The notes under the pieces: generated by a model | The model's input: the letters and a program-made list of their open reading frames with translations, nothing else | What the model was told of the DNA's origin: nothing | The model's database searches: none | Assembly: GCF_003086295.3 (NCBI RefSeq) | Contig: NC_092046.1 | Coordinates: 108,541,363 to 108,605,362 of the forward strand | DNA length: 64,000 nucleotides | Reading direction: 5' to 3' | Origin: Arachis hypogaea | Taxonomy: Eukaryota > Streptophyta > Magnoliopsida > Fabales > Fabaceae | Shown here: positions 53,288 to 62,842 of the stretch, one piece after another | Layout of the letters: each line of letters begins with the position of its first letter | How positions within the stretch are numbered: position 1 is the first letter of the stretch | Program-made: the position numbers and the translations under genes

Positions 53288-54544
53288 TTCAAAGATGAGC
53301 AAAGGGGTACGGCGACTTTCCGGATTGCCACCTTCAGCTGGTTGATCAACTGGCTACTGCATGTTCTTTCTCCCGCTTCCATTTTTGCTTATGATGACTC
53401 ACCCTGAAAATAGGCAACAAGATAGGAAGACAAGTAAAACAAAAGCAAGAAACATGAAGGATTGGAATAAGGTAACGATCACTAGAATGAAGTGAGTGAA
53501 TTAGTTAGTGACATTAAGGGAAATAAGTTTGTGAATTTTAAGTTGCATGCGGTTTAGAACACACACACTAGCATTTAAAAGTTATGTCACAACTACACAA
53601 AAGAAGCATGCACTTCACTCATTCTAGTGTGCTTGAGATACTTCAAAGAGAACTTGTAGGTTAAGACAACCAAACAAGCAATAGAGAAGCATAAAGGCAG
53701 TCAAGCAAGAATCAAGCGATTGTGAAGTGGTTGATGAATGGACATTGATTGATGTGAAAGAAAATTTAATGAACCAAAACAAATATGAAACTTACACATC
53801 AATCAATGACACACGTTGAATTTTGGCTCACATCACCTAGTGGAAATAATGGGAAACATGATTGCTATGTAATGTAGTTAGAGGTGAAAATCAATCACAT
53901 AGCAAGCATGGTCCATATAGCTTGAGAATTACAAAAGGATGTCCCTATGTGAGCTTACAATCCAATTCACAAGTGAAGCATTATGCCAAAATGACTAGTT
54001 TCAAATATGTGTAGAGCACATAAGTAAACAATTAATGGTCAACATGTCATTAAAGCATAAGCATGACATATGGATGCATATGATCAAGCAACACAATGCA
54101 TTAAGATAAATGCACTACATCCATCAAGAAATTGCCCAGTCAAAAAAAAATTCAAATCACATGGTGGCCAAATCATGTAATTTAAAAGAATTAGAGTGCT
54201 TTGAAGGCAACCCATAAATACTTGGTATTCAAAAGATATTAAGTATGAAGAATTCACAACCAAGCAACAAAATATAACCTCAATTAAGAACTCCAACAAT
54301 GAATATGAACAATAATGATGCTAACATAGCATCCTATCAATAATCAGCAGCAACAAATAGTAAACAAGCAACACTTATCGCCTAAAACAAAAATTAAGCT
54401 AACTAACTAACTAACTAAATAAGGTGATGGTGGATGGTGATTGATAGTGTTGGATGATGGTTGAAGAAAGGAAAAGAAAGAGGAAAAGAGAGAAAAAGGA
54501 AAAAAATGGAAAGAAGAGAATAAAAGAAGTATGTGAAACAGGGC

Positions 54545-54860
54545 AGAGGGTCACGCGTACGTATCAGGTCATGCGTACGCGTGAGTGGCAGAAATGGGGT
54601 GCGACGCGTACGCATCCTCAATGCACACGCGTGATGGGAGAGAAAGGAAGATGACGCGTATGCGTTGAGCACACACACGCGTGGGTCAAAATTGTGCTAG
54701 ACGCACAATTTCAGCCCCCTACGCGCACAACTCTTTGGTTTTTGTACTGCACCTGGAAATTTTGGGAGTCACGCGTATGCATGGGCGAGGCGTACGCGTG
54801 AAGAGTTGGAAACTTGGGTGTCACGTGTACGCGTGGGTCATGCTTACGCGTGCTAGGTGC
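54545..54860. repeat. ACGCGTACGCGT palindrome island, element J internal
   Basis: About eight diverged copies, including TCACGCGTACG, TGCGTACGCGTGA and GCGTACGCGTGAA. It is collinear with 47310-47580 of H. Confidence 0.75.
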
Positions 54861-55051
54861 TCTGTTTTTCAAAATTTTCCAAGTTCTAGCACCAAACCAA
54901 GCATTCCAAACATCCCAACAGCTACCAAAACACCATCAATCCTTATTAAACATAATAGACTCCCAAATAAACTCAACAAACAAAACCAAACATAACATTA
55001 AACCTATTTTACCAAAATATAAAAAAGACAAAAATGAAAAGAGTTTACCAT

Positions 55052-55104
55052 GGTGGGGTGTCTCCCACCTAGCACTTTTATTTATTGTCCTTAAGTTGGA
55101 CAAT
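55052..55104 (-). promoter_or_regulatory. Twin hairpins after ORF, element J
   Basis: Sense ATTGTCC/GGACAAT with 7-nt loop (55084-55104), then GGTGGG/CCCACC with loop AGACAC (55052-55069). The stems differ from N and G, yet pairing and the second loop (AGRCAM) are kept. Confidence 0.65.
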
Positions 55105-55128
55105 TGATGGGGTCCTTGCTATGGTGGC

Positions 55129-56870
55129 TTATGCTTGAACACTCCCTTGAATCCCCACCAATACTTGCATATCCAATGTCCACCGGGATCCCAAATTAGG
55201 TGCATAAAGCTTCAAGCGAATTGAAACAAGTGACAAGGCCCCAAAGTTGTTGATTGTCAAAGTGGATTCTGGGGTCCTAAACCTTATTTTTGCACCCGTT
55301 TTCTTGTTAACTACCATAGTTCAATTCGGGTGACAAGACTTTTGAATTCTCATTGAAGTACCAAACTCTCCTAGATCCTCTCAATTGAGTACTACACCAT
55401 CCTTTGCACTTAGATTTTGGTGATTCAACCATAGTGAACCTTGAATTGTGATGCCTACCACTAACCAACTCTTTCTTGCTTTTCATTCCACAAATATTCC
55501 TAAGTTGACCATCCATTTCAAGCAAACCATATTCAAGTGGAATAAAAAAGTTAAAGGATATGAATTTTACCCACGTGAATGGTGTAAAGGATGATAGTGA
55601 CTTAGGAAGAGGGACCTCCCCACACTTTGACAATGCGAGGTCCACTTCCTTATGCTCTTCTTTGGTTACCTCCACCTCTTGACAAGCATCTTCCATGTTC
55701 ACCTCTTGACAAGGTTCTTCACATTCAATCACTTCCTCACTAACCTCTTCTGACTCTTCTCCATCCTTCATGTCACAACTTGGAGGTAATGTGAAACTTA
55801 TCTCAACATCTAGCTCAATTTTAATGGGAGAAGACTCCTCAAACTCAAAAAGATTATGTGTTGGTGTGGAATCATCATCAAGATGTGGGTTTGTTTCTTG
55901 CTTCACTTCTTCCGATTCTTCATCATTCACCATATGCTTTGGAGGTTGTGCACCCTCCTTGACATTGCTTTCAAGATTATTAGAAGAAGGTTCAATGGGG
56001 TCTTCGAGGTGATTTGTTAGTGAGGACAATAACTCATCAATGATTGAGTCCGTTTCTTGATCAACCTCTTCTAATTCTTCAACCGTTCCTTCTGGCTCAA
56101 TTATCTCAGCTTCCTCCCTTTGTTGCAATTCTTGCTTCAACTCTTCTTCTTCACCTTGAGGTTCTAAATTCACTCCCTTACTATGCTCTTTGGTTGATCC
56201 TTCACATTCGTCAATGGGAGTGTCCTGTTAGGTGGGAGGCCATACGGTCAGCGGCTTCAGTCATGGTAGCCACCATGATTTCTATCTTCTTTAACTCTTT
56301 TTGTTGCTCTTCTTGTCTTTGGATATAAGAGCTAATATCTCTTTGTTGTTCTTGTAAGAAGGTATGGAGAGCTTCATCCATTGAGGGAGGTGGTGGAAGA
56401 GAGGGTTCATTGTTTGGGGAAAAGGGTTCATAATTGGAAGGCGGTTCATCTTGGTAAGGATATGGAGGTGATGTATACGGAATTGATGGTTCTTGAGAAT
56501 ATTGATGTTGGAATGGTGGTGGCTCTAAGTATGGCTTATATGGTTGTTGGTATAGTGGATATGGGTTAGGATCATTGGTGCGAAATTTATAACCCACAAA
56601 CTAACCGGCAAGTGCACCGGGTCATACCAAGTAGTACCTCAAGTGAATGAGGATCGATCCCACGAGGATTGATGGACTAAGAAACAATGGTAAAGTGATT
56701 TACTTAGTTAGACAAATAGAAAAGAGTGTTGAGAGTTCAAAAGTATTAACAGTAAATTCAGAATATTAGAAAGCAAGTAGTAAATTGGTGTGAATAATAT
56801 GGGAGAATTCATAGTTGTAACCACACTCATAGCCAAAAGGGGTGAGAATTCATAGTGGCAAATAAAAACA
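55129..56870 (-). pseudogene. Unknown ORF of element J (coiled-coil/acidic protein), interrupted
   Basis: Sister of the H ORF and better preserved; I do not recognise the family. Order along the minus strand: MNSHPF start near 56854; LTR scrap K (56576-56805); Pro/Tyr-rich part (YPLYQQPYKPYLEPPPF); coiled coil (FLQEQQRDISSYIQRQEEQQ); a frameshift near 56225; an acidic part (GEEEELKQELQQREEAE); then a conserved C-terminal block (WVKFISFNFFIPLEYGLLEM, LRNICGMKSKKELV, CKGWCSTQLRG). The 288-codon piece 56173-55307 is open, and an overlapping frame continues to 55129, suggesting one more frameshift near 55315. No gag or protease motif is visible. Confidence 0.65.
56576..56805 (-). repeat. LTR fragment K inside the J ORF
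   Basis: The 3' end of a minus-oriented LTR of the C/E type: plus strand TGGTGCGAAATTT at 56576, a GGCAAGTGCACCGGGTC motif, and U5 hairpin CCTCA/TGAGG at 56637-56652. It fades near 56805. No TSD is seen; about 230 bp remain. Confidence 0.7.
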
Positions 56871-56992
56871 AAAGCTAACAAAATAAACAACAAAGTCCTA
56901 AACCTAAAAAAAACTAACAAACAAGCAAAAAGGCAAACATATTCACAATATTCACATATTCACAATAGCCAATAATATAACGCCATTGCAAT

Positions 56993-57010
56993 TCCCTGGC
57001 AACGGCGCCA
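56993..57010 (-). promoter_or_regulatory. Primer binding site (tRNA-Asp), element J
   Basis: 17 of 18 positions match the tRNA-Asp complement, 6 nt from the LTR at 57017. Confidence 0.87.
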
Positions 57011-57016
57011 AAAACT

Positions 57017-58554
57017 TGATGTAGAAATTATTGTTGGTCTAGAATTTCTCAATAGAAAAGAACTTCTTCGTTGCAAGTATAGTCCAAACCAACAATTAAT
57101 ACTCACATCAAAGTTTAATTTGATTGTCACAAGTACAAACCCCAATAGAAACCGAGAGTATTTAAACCTCGGGTCGTCTCTCAAGGAATTGCAATGAAGT
57201 GCTCAATTATTGGCTATGAAAGAACACGGGGGTTTGATAGCAATTGGCAAGAAAATATAAAAGCAAGAAAGTAAATAAGCATGCAAGGAATTAAATGAAA
57301 ATTAAATGGCAAAAAGAACTCTTGGCTAAGGCATAGGAAATTGAGATCACCATCCTTGTCTACAAACCATATATTAACAATTATGAGGGACCAAACCCAT
57401 CAAGTCTACTTCTATGCTTGAAGTATGTTAAATAAGCTTGATCAACATCAACCATAAGTCCCAATCTAGCCATTAATTAGCTTAATAGTAGGTTGGTGTC
57501 AATGGAGATCAAATTGATCAACAAGGGACCCAAATCACCAATCCAATTAGACCCAATGACTTAAGGTCACTTATTCCCTTAGCTTAGGCCAAGAGTGTAG
57601 AAAACTACTCTATAACTAGTGAAAACATTTTTATCAAACACCTAGAGTGCAATAAAAGTAAACATCACAAAATGCAAGAATTAATAGAAGCTATAACTAA
57701 CATAAGCAAGAAATCAACAATAGCAACTAAGATAGACATAAAAAGACATGAAAACATAAAATTTCATTAAAGAAAATAAAAATCTAACAAGGATTCATAA
57801 AAGTAAAAATGGCAACATAAAGCAATTAACAAGAAAAACTAAGAAGATTAAGACAATAGAACAATAAAATATAAAGAGAGTTGAACTAAAAACAAGAATT
57901 AAAACTTGGATCTAAGGAAATTTGACCTAAACTACCCTAAATTCTAGAGAGAAGGGAGAGCTTCTCTCTCTAGAATTCTAACCTAAAACATGATGAAAAC
58001 TATACTATGACTACCCCCCCCCCCAATTCCCTTTCAATTCTTGAGTTCAAAAGCATCAGAAATGAGTTGGATTTGGACCTCCTTGAGCTCAGAAATTTCC
58101 CCAGCGTATTGTCTTTAATGAGGTCACGTGCCGCTTGTTACGCGTACGCATGGGTCACGCGTACGCATCACTAGCAATTTTCCTTATCACGCGTACGTGT
58201 CGCCTTGACAATTTCCTTCTTCACACTTGCGCGTAAGTCACGCGTACGCATCGCTTTGAATCTTCCAAATCCTTATTTTCCATGAATTCTCCTTCTTGCA
58301 TGCTTTTCTCTTCACTCCTTTGATTTATTCATTGCCTTTTAACCCTGAATTCGCTAACAAACATATCAAGGTATCGAGTGGAATCAAAGTGGATTAAATT
58401 TAACCAATTAAAGGCCTAAAAAGCATATTTTTAACCATTAAGCACAAAAAGGAGAATTTCATGAAACCATACTATTTCATTGAATAAATGTGAGATAAGT
58501 TGATAAAATCTCCTAAATTCAACACAAGATAAACCACAAAATTGGGGTTTATCA
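57017..58554 (-). repeat. Element J 5' LTR
   Basis: 1,538 bp, sense TGATAAACCCCAATTT to TTTCTACATCA. An ACGCGTACGCGT-type island is at about 58124-58255 and a C12 tract near 58014-58024. Confidence 0.88.
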
Positions 58555-58971
58555 CTCTGAGTACCGCTGTCTGGGAGAAAAAGCAAGGAAAATTCGAACC
58601 CAAGGAGTTCCCCAGTTAAGTGCTTGTGGTGTTCTTGTTTCAAGTTAAGCTTGAGGACAAAACACTTAGAGTCATGGCTAGGCTCAAGGTGCAAAGCACC
58701 AAGGAAAAGAGAGGTTGTGTTCAAGAATTAGTTAGAGCCTAAAGAAGAGAATTTATAATATCATTCGAGTTCTAGTTTTGGAGGATATTAATATTTTTGA
58801 GTTTCAAAGGATAGTGAGATGCAAAAGCTATTCATAAATAGAGTGTCATTAGCCCCATTTAGTAACTAGACCTGAGCTTAAATGACAACTCAAGTCTTGT
58901 GTATTTTCTCTTCTTTGGTCCTATATCGTTTTGGTTGCTTGAGAAAAAGTAACAGTTTAAGTTTGGTATTG
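58555..58971 (+). other. Element E region before its 3' LTR
   Basis: E resumes after the J TSD CTCTG. It has a CTTGTGGTGTTCTTGTTTCAAG module and a decayed RGGA hairpin (about 58935-58951, TTGCTTG-AGAA-AAAGTAA), then GTTTAAGTTTGGTATTG at the LTR edge. Confidence 0.7.
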
Positions 58972-60264
58972 TGATGTGTGAGCATTTTATACCCTTTTTG
59001 GCATCATTTTCTAGTTATTTTTAGTTAGAATTTATTTATTTTCAATCGATTTTAGTGCAAAAATCATCTTTGGATGCTACTTTGAGTTTTTCTTGTGTTT
59101 TTATGATTTTAGGTAAAATTCAGAGTAGTTTGGAGAAGTTTAAAGCAAGAAAGAAAAATGCTAATAGCACCCCGGGCACTGAACGCCCACCCGGTGTTTC
59201 ACGCCAGCAAGGGGGCACAAACCAAAAACATGCGCTTCCTCCCCCTGGCGTTTAACATCCATCTCTGGAGTTAAACGCCAGCAGCAGTCCGTTTCAAACT
59301 CAATTGGACCTCTCGAGTGGATTTTACACCTCTTAGTTTTATTTTATTTATTTTTTTTTGTAATTTTTATTTACAAACAATATTTTTTAGGTTTAGAATT
59401 TATTATTTTATTTTATTTCCATAACAAATTAGGTTAGTATTTAAAGGAAACGATCACTTAGGTTTAGGATCTTCTTCCTTCCGCACTTTTTCAGAACCCT
59501 GTTTTCTCTGTAAGCTATGAGCAACTAAACCTCCTAGTTAAGGTTAGGAGCTCTGTTTATTTCTATGAATTAAGATTATTATTCTTCTATTTTAATGTAT
59601 GTTTGATTCAATTCTAAGGATTGTTTTCATTCTTAATCTTATGAACTAGGTGGAATGAGAGTATGACCCTTTTCTACATGAGTTCTTGCGATTCTCGAGA
59701 GAGTTATCTCATTTGAACTACAGCTTGAAAACATTCCTCTTAGACGGATAATTGCACAAACCGATGGGGATAAGCAACATCTATTCAGCCAATTTGGGTT
59801 GATTAGGGCCTTTGTGGTATAAACTAGTTTTTCTGAACTTCACCCTTTAATTTGAGTTAAGTGACCACGAGAATGGCGGTTGACAAAAGTTAGAGGAGGC
59901 TAAATTGCTAAAAGATTAGGGTTTAGACACTTATGGTTTGCCATAGAATGAATCATTCATTGTTAAAATAGTTGGTAAGACATTTTAATCTGAAAAGATA
60001 AACATCTCTAAGACCTTAACTGTTTTCTTATATTGTTTTTACACCAAACCTTTAATTGCTTCCTTCATTTTCTTGTTATTTGTTTTATGCGTTACAACAA
60101 CAACAACTCCCTTTTACTATTTGCCTGACTAAGTCCAACAAGATAACCATTGCTTGCTCAGTCCGACAATCCTCGTGGGATCGACCCTCACTCACCTGAG
60201 GTATTACTTGGATGACCCGGTGCACTTGCCGATTAAGTTGTGGGAATTTCGATTTTACGCACCA
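58972..60264 (+). repeat. Element E 3' LTR
   Basis: 1,293 bp, TGATGTGTGAGC to TTTTACGCACCA. GGCGTTTAAC-type palindromes are at 59165-59285 and the U5 hairpin CCTCA/TGAGG at 60186-60201. Same family as the C 5' LTR. No partner LTR of E lies in the window, so its TSD cannot be tested. Confidence 0.85.
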
Positions 60265-60578
60265 GCAGCTATGCTTCAATTATGGCCCAAAATAACTTTG
60301 TGATATGCTGCAGCTGTTGGACGCCAAAAAAACTGGCGTGGGACGTGAAATGGGAGTCATGCGTATGCATGGGTCATGCGTACGCATGATTTTGCTTATT
60401 TTAATGCTTGCGCATACGCATGAGGGATGGGTACGCGCAACACCCCTTTTCGTACCAAAACGTGCGTACTCATGAGGCATGCGTACCCATCACTGCCGTT
60501 GGACGCCACTTTCATCACGTTGGACGGAAAAGATTCCAGACTTAACTTTGGTGATTTTTCCTCTAAAAAACGTGTCAT
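60265..60578. repeat. Old LTR debris with CATGCGTACGCATG motifs
   Basis: No PBS, PPT or ORF. Several imperfect copies of CATGCGTACGCATG and GGACGCCA occur, like the palindrome islands of the H/J LTRs. Probably a truncated LTR next to the E insertion site. Confidence 0.45.
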
Positions 60579-60745
60579 TTAAAGTAGGGGTGGTAGCGGG
60601 CCAGCCTGCCCCAACCCGTCCCACCCCGCCTAGGCCTGCCACATAAACGGGACGGACTGGCCCGCCCCGCCAACTAAAATGGGTTCAAAATGCTAGCCCG
60701 CCCCGCTTTATGGCGGATTGACGGGTTGGCGGTTAAAGTGTATCA
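60579..60745. repeat. GC-rich dispersed repeat, possibly hAT-like terminus
   Basis: It begins TAGGGGTGGTAGCGGGCC and is packed with CCCGCCCCGCC/GGCGG runs in an otherwise AT-rich setting. It resembles short plant repeats starting TAGGGGTGGCAAACGGG that are often assigned to non-autonomous hAT elements. No second end or TSD was found. Confidence 0.35.
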
Positions 60746-60984
60746 TTCATTTCAAAACATGTCCTTGGCTTCCTCATTTGTTCTTTTGATCATTGTTTTA
60801 TTTCCTACATTTATCAAAACACAAAACAACTCTAAAAAACAATTAATCAAAGCACCGAAAATCTCAATTAAAGCAAGAAACATCTCTAACTTAAAATTCC
60901 AAGAATATTGACTAAAACCATGAAAATCCTAATAAAAACAACAAATCACTACCTTTATTTAAAGAAATAACAACTACAAACTAT
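60746..60984. other. AT-rich spacer, nothing recognised
   Basis: A/T-rich stretch between the GC-rich repeat and the LINE remnant. The short plus-strand frame here has no recognisable features. Confidence 0.4.
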
Positions 60985-62842
60985 TAAAGATGCGCATGCA
61001 TCATTAGGCCCGCCTCCTCAATCATGCTCTTGATTCCTAGTGTCTCCCTTCTGTTGCTGTTTTGTCCCTCAGTTGTCTTGTCTTCCATTTCTTTATCTTC
61101 ATGATTCTTCCTTGTTCTCTTTGCTCTCAATTCCTCCTCTTAGGCAGTACTCTATTCTTCTCCAGTAATTGTTGGTAGCTCCAATGTTGTTGTCCTTTTC
61201 CTTTTCAGCTTCAGCCTTTCTCTCATGTCCTCCATTAATTCTGTTTCCTAGTTTCTGTTGAGTCCGGGGCTTATCTCTTATGATTCCTCATCTTCATCAT
61301 CTTCTGATGCCAACTCCACATAGTATTAGCCTCCTGTTGCATTTGTATGAACATGGACATCTTTTCTTGGTTTTCTGTTTATGCCTCTGACCACCCAAAT
61401 AATTTCCTTGTCTTGAGGAAACTCTTGAAAATTGACTTATGTATCTTTTAATAGAATTTGTGTACTTCTCCCTTTTTCATTGACTTCTCCAAGTGAATCT
61501 TCCAATTTGGTTGAGTTTTGATTAGTTAGACTTGGTCTAGCTGCTGTTCTGGTTTCAATGTTGGGATTTTTGTTAACTTGCGGCCCAAAGTCTGTTGCCA
61601 CTTGATGATTGTCATTGCCTATTATTGGGTTTGTTGGACTCGGGGGTTCCAATGGGGTTTTTCTTTTCTCATTTTCCTGCTGATTTTCCTGTGGGTTGAA
61701 ATTGGGCTTTGGGATTGTGGCTGCCCAATTTGTTTATTTTGTGTCCAGCTGCTATTAATCAAATTAAAAACATCACCTATCTCCCCATCACGTATTTTTT
61801 TCCCTCTTTGATGTGTTGTACGAGATCTAGGAGCTGATTGATGACATTTAGGTGCCCTTCTTCTGCATTTTTTACTTGTAAGAATGGATAATCTATTCTT
61901 TCTTCCATAAGTCCCTCTGTTCCGCCTCCAATTTTCTCTTTTCTTGTGATCTTTCTCCTAGATATCCACTCCTCTTCATCTGCACTTTTTGATTGCTGGA
62001 TATTCTCAGTCTTCCTTTTCTTGGGTTTCCCTATCCTCAGTGGGTTGTGTTTGTACTCCATGCGCTGGAATGTCCTCCTCCTCATATGCATGTTCAGCGA
62101 ACTCCTCCCTCTTCCCTGAGTTTTTGCTGCTCAAGGCTCTAACGTGTCTAACTCCCATTCCCTTCGAGTATCTTGGCTTACTTGGATCCCAGCTTGCCAT
62201 GGCAGTTGGGTTTATGCAGCTCCTCTTATCATGACCTATTATGCCATAGTTAAGGCAGTAAGCATCCTGCAGCCTCTCATATTTGAAGCTAATCCAAGTC
62301 TCTGGGAGGTTGTCTCTTGCCAGCCAGAAGCCCGTTTGCAAGGGTTTGGTGATGTTTATGGCAGCTATAAATCTTAGGTAGTTTCTCATCAACACTCCAT
62401 CTACCAAGGGATCTTCTACTTCAGACACCAGCCCCACCATATTGCCTACTACCATAGTCGTTTCATCCCTCATATGATCCTCAGGAAACCCATGCAGTTG
62501 AATCCAGAATTCCATGACATCGTGCCTTACCTCGAAAATAGACTCTCTTTGTGACCAGTGTTGCAAGTTTAGAAGGTTACCCCTGATGTTCCATGGTCCG
62601 TTGTCTAAGATCTCCTTCCCTTTTGATCTGTCCTTGAAGCTTATCAGGATTTTGTTTCTTCCCACCCCTGTTGGGTTCCCCCATAATGCAAGAAGAGTAT
62701 TTTTGCAGACTTTAAACTTTATTTCTTTATCTGTTATTACCTTCCCCACCAGATTGAGGCACTTAGGGTCATAACCTGGGCTCCTGTTTAGGTTCAAAGT
62801 GATGGTTTTCCCTTCTAGAAGCACGGTTCCAAAGTTGTCCAT
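60985..62842 (-). pseudogene. LINE ORF1 remnant (DUF4283 / zf-CCHC_4 type)
   Basis: Minus-strand protein with a DUF4283-like N-terminal domain (about residues 1-150: LWGNPTGVGRNKILISFKDR, GPWNIRGNLLNLQHWSQRE, EFWIQLHGFPEDHM) and a zf-CCHC_4-like site near 195-210. There, in CLNYGIIGHDKRSC, the second Cys is Tyr. This pair is typical of plant L1-type LINE ORF1 (RNA-binding). The first 278 codons (62842-62006) are open. A frameshift near 62030 and stops then split the Lys/Glu-rich tail (61777-62091, 61437-61652, and down to about 60985). No endonuclease or reverse transcriptase follows. A LINE normally loses its 5' end, so losing the 3' part implies a later deletion or break at the repeat to the left. 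Confidence 0.75.

Larger units (their letters stand above)
51781..55128 (-). other. Element J non-coding internal region
   Basis: It holds a purine tract (sense, about 52437-52505), the empty homologue of the I insertion site (53085-53100), an internal RGGA hairpin (53270-53287), a palindrome island (about 54545-54860) and the twin hairpins (55052-55104). No coding sequence. Confidence 0.65.
50983..58554 (-). mobile_element. Element J, Tat-like non-autonomous retrotransposon
   Basis: Sister of H. 5' LTR 57017-58554 (1,538 bp), PBS 56993-57010 with one mismatch, one broken ORF, and 3' LTR 50983-51743 lacking its outer half. The TSD CTCTG is intact on both sides (50978-50982, 58555-58559). LTR scrap K interrupts the ORF. 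No gag core, RT or integrase is present. Confidence 0.86.
14571..60264 (+). mobile_element. Host element E, plus strand, split by nested insertions
   Basis: Surviving pieces are 14571-15051, 17534-17695, 19176-19832, 30531-31600, 50917-50982 and 58555-60264. Together they read as the 3' half of a FIDEL/Feral-like element: a GGCGTTT-type palindrome region, a pyrimidine-rich leader, an RGGA hairpin (19241-19262), the ORF2 pseudogene, a repeated-module region, a decayed PPT and the 3' LTR. Four insertions have readable TSDs or near-TSDs that close E cleanly (D, F, H, J). The 5' LTR and gag should lie left of the window, beyond C. Confidence 0.75.

Noticed and set aside
58014..58024. C-homopolymer tracts in J LTRs as regulatory sites
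   Set aside because: Length differs between the two LTRs and nothing else marks them; simple slippage is enough.
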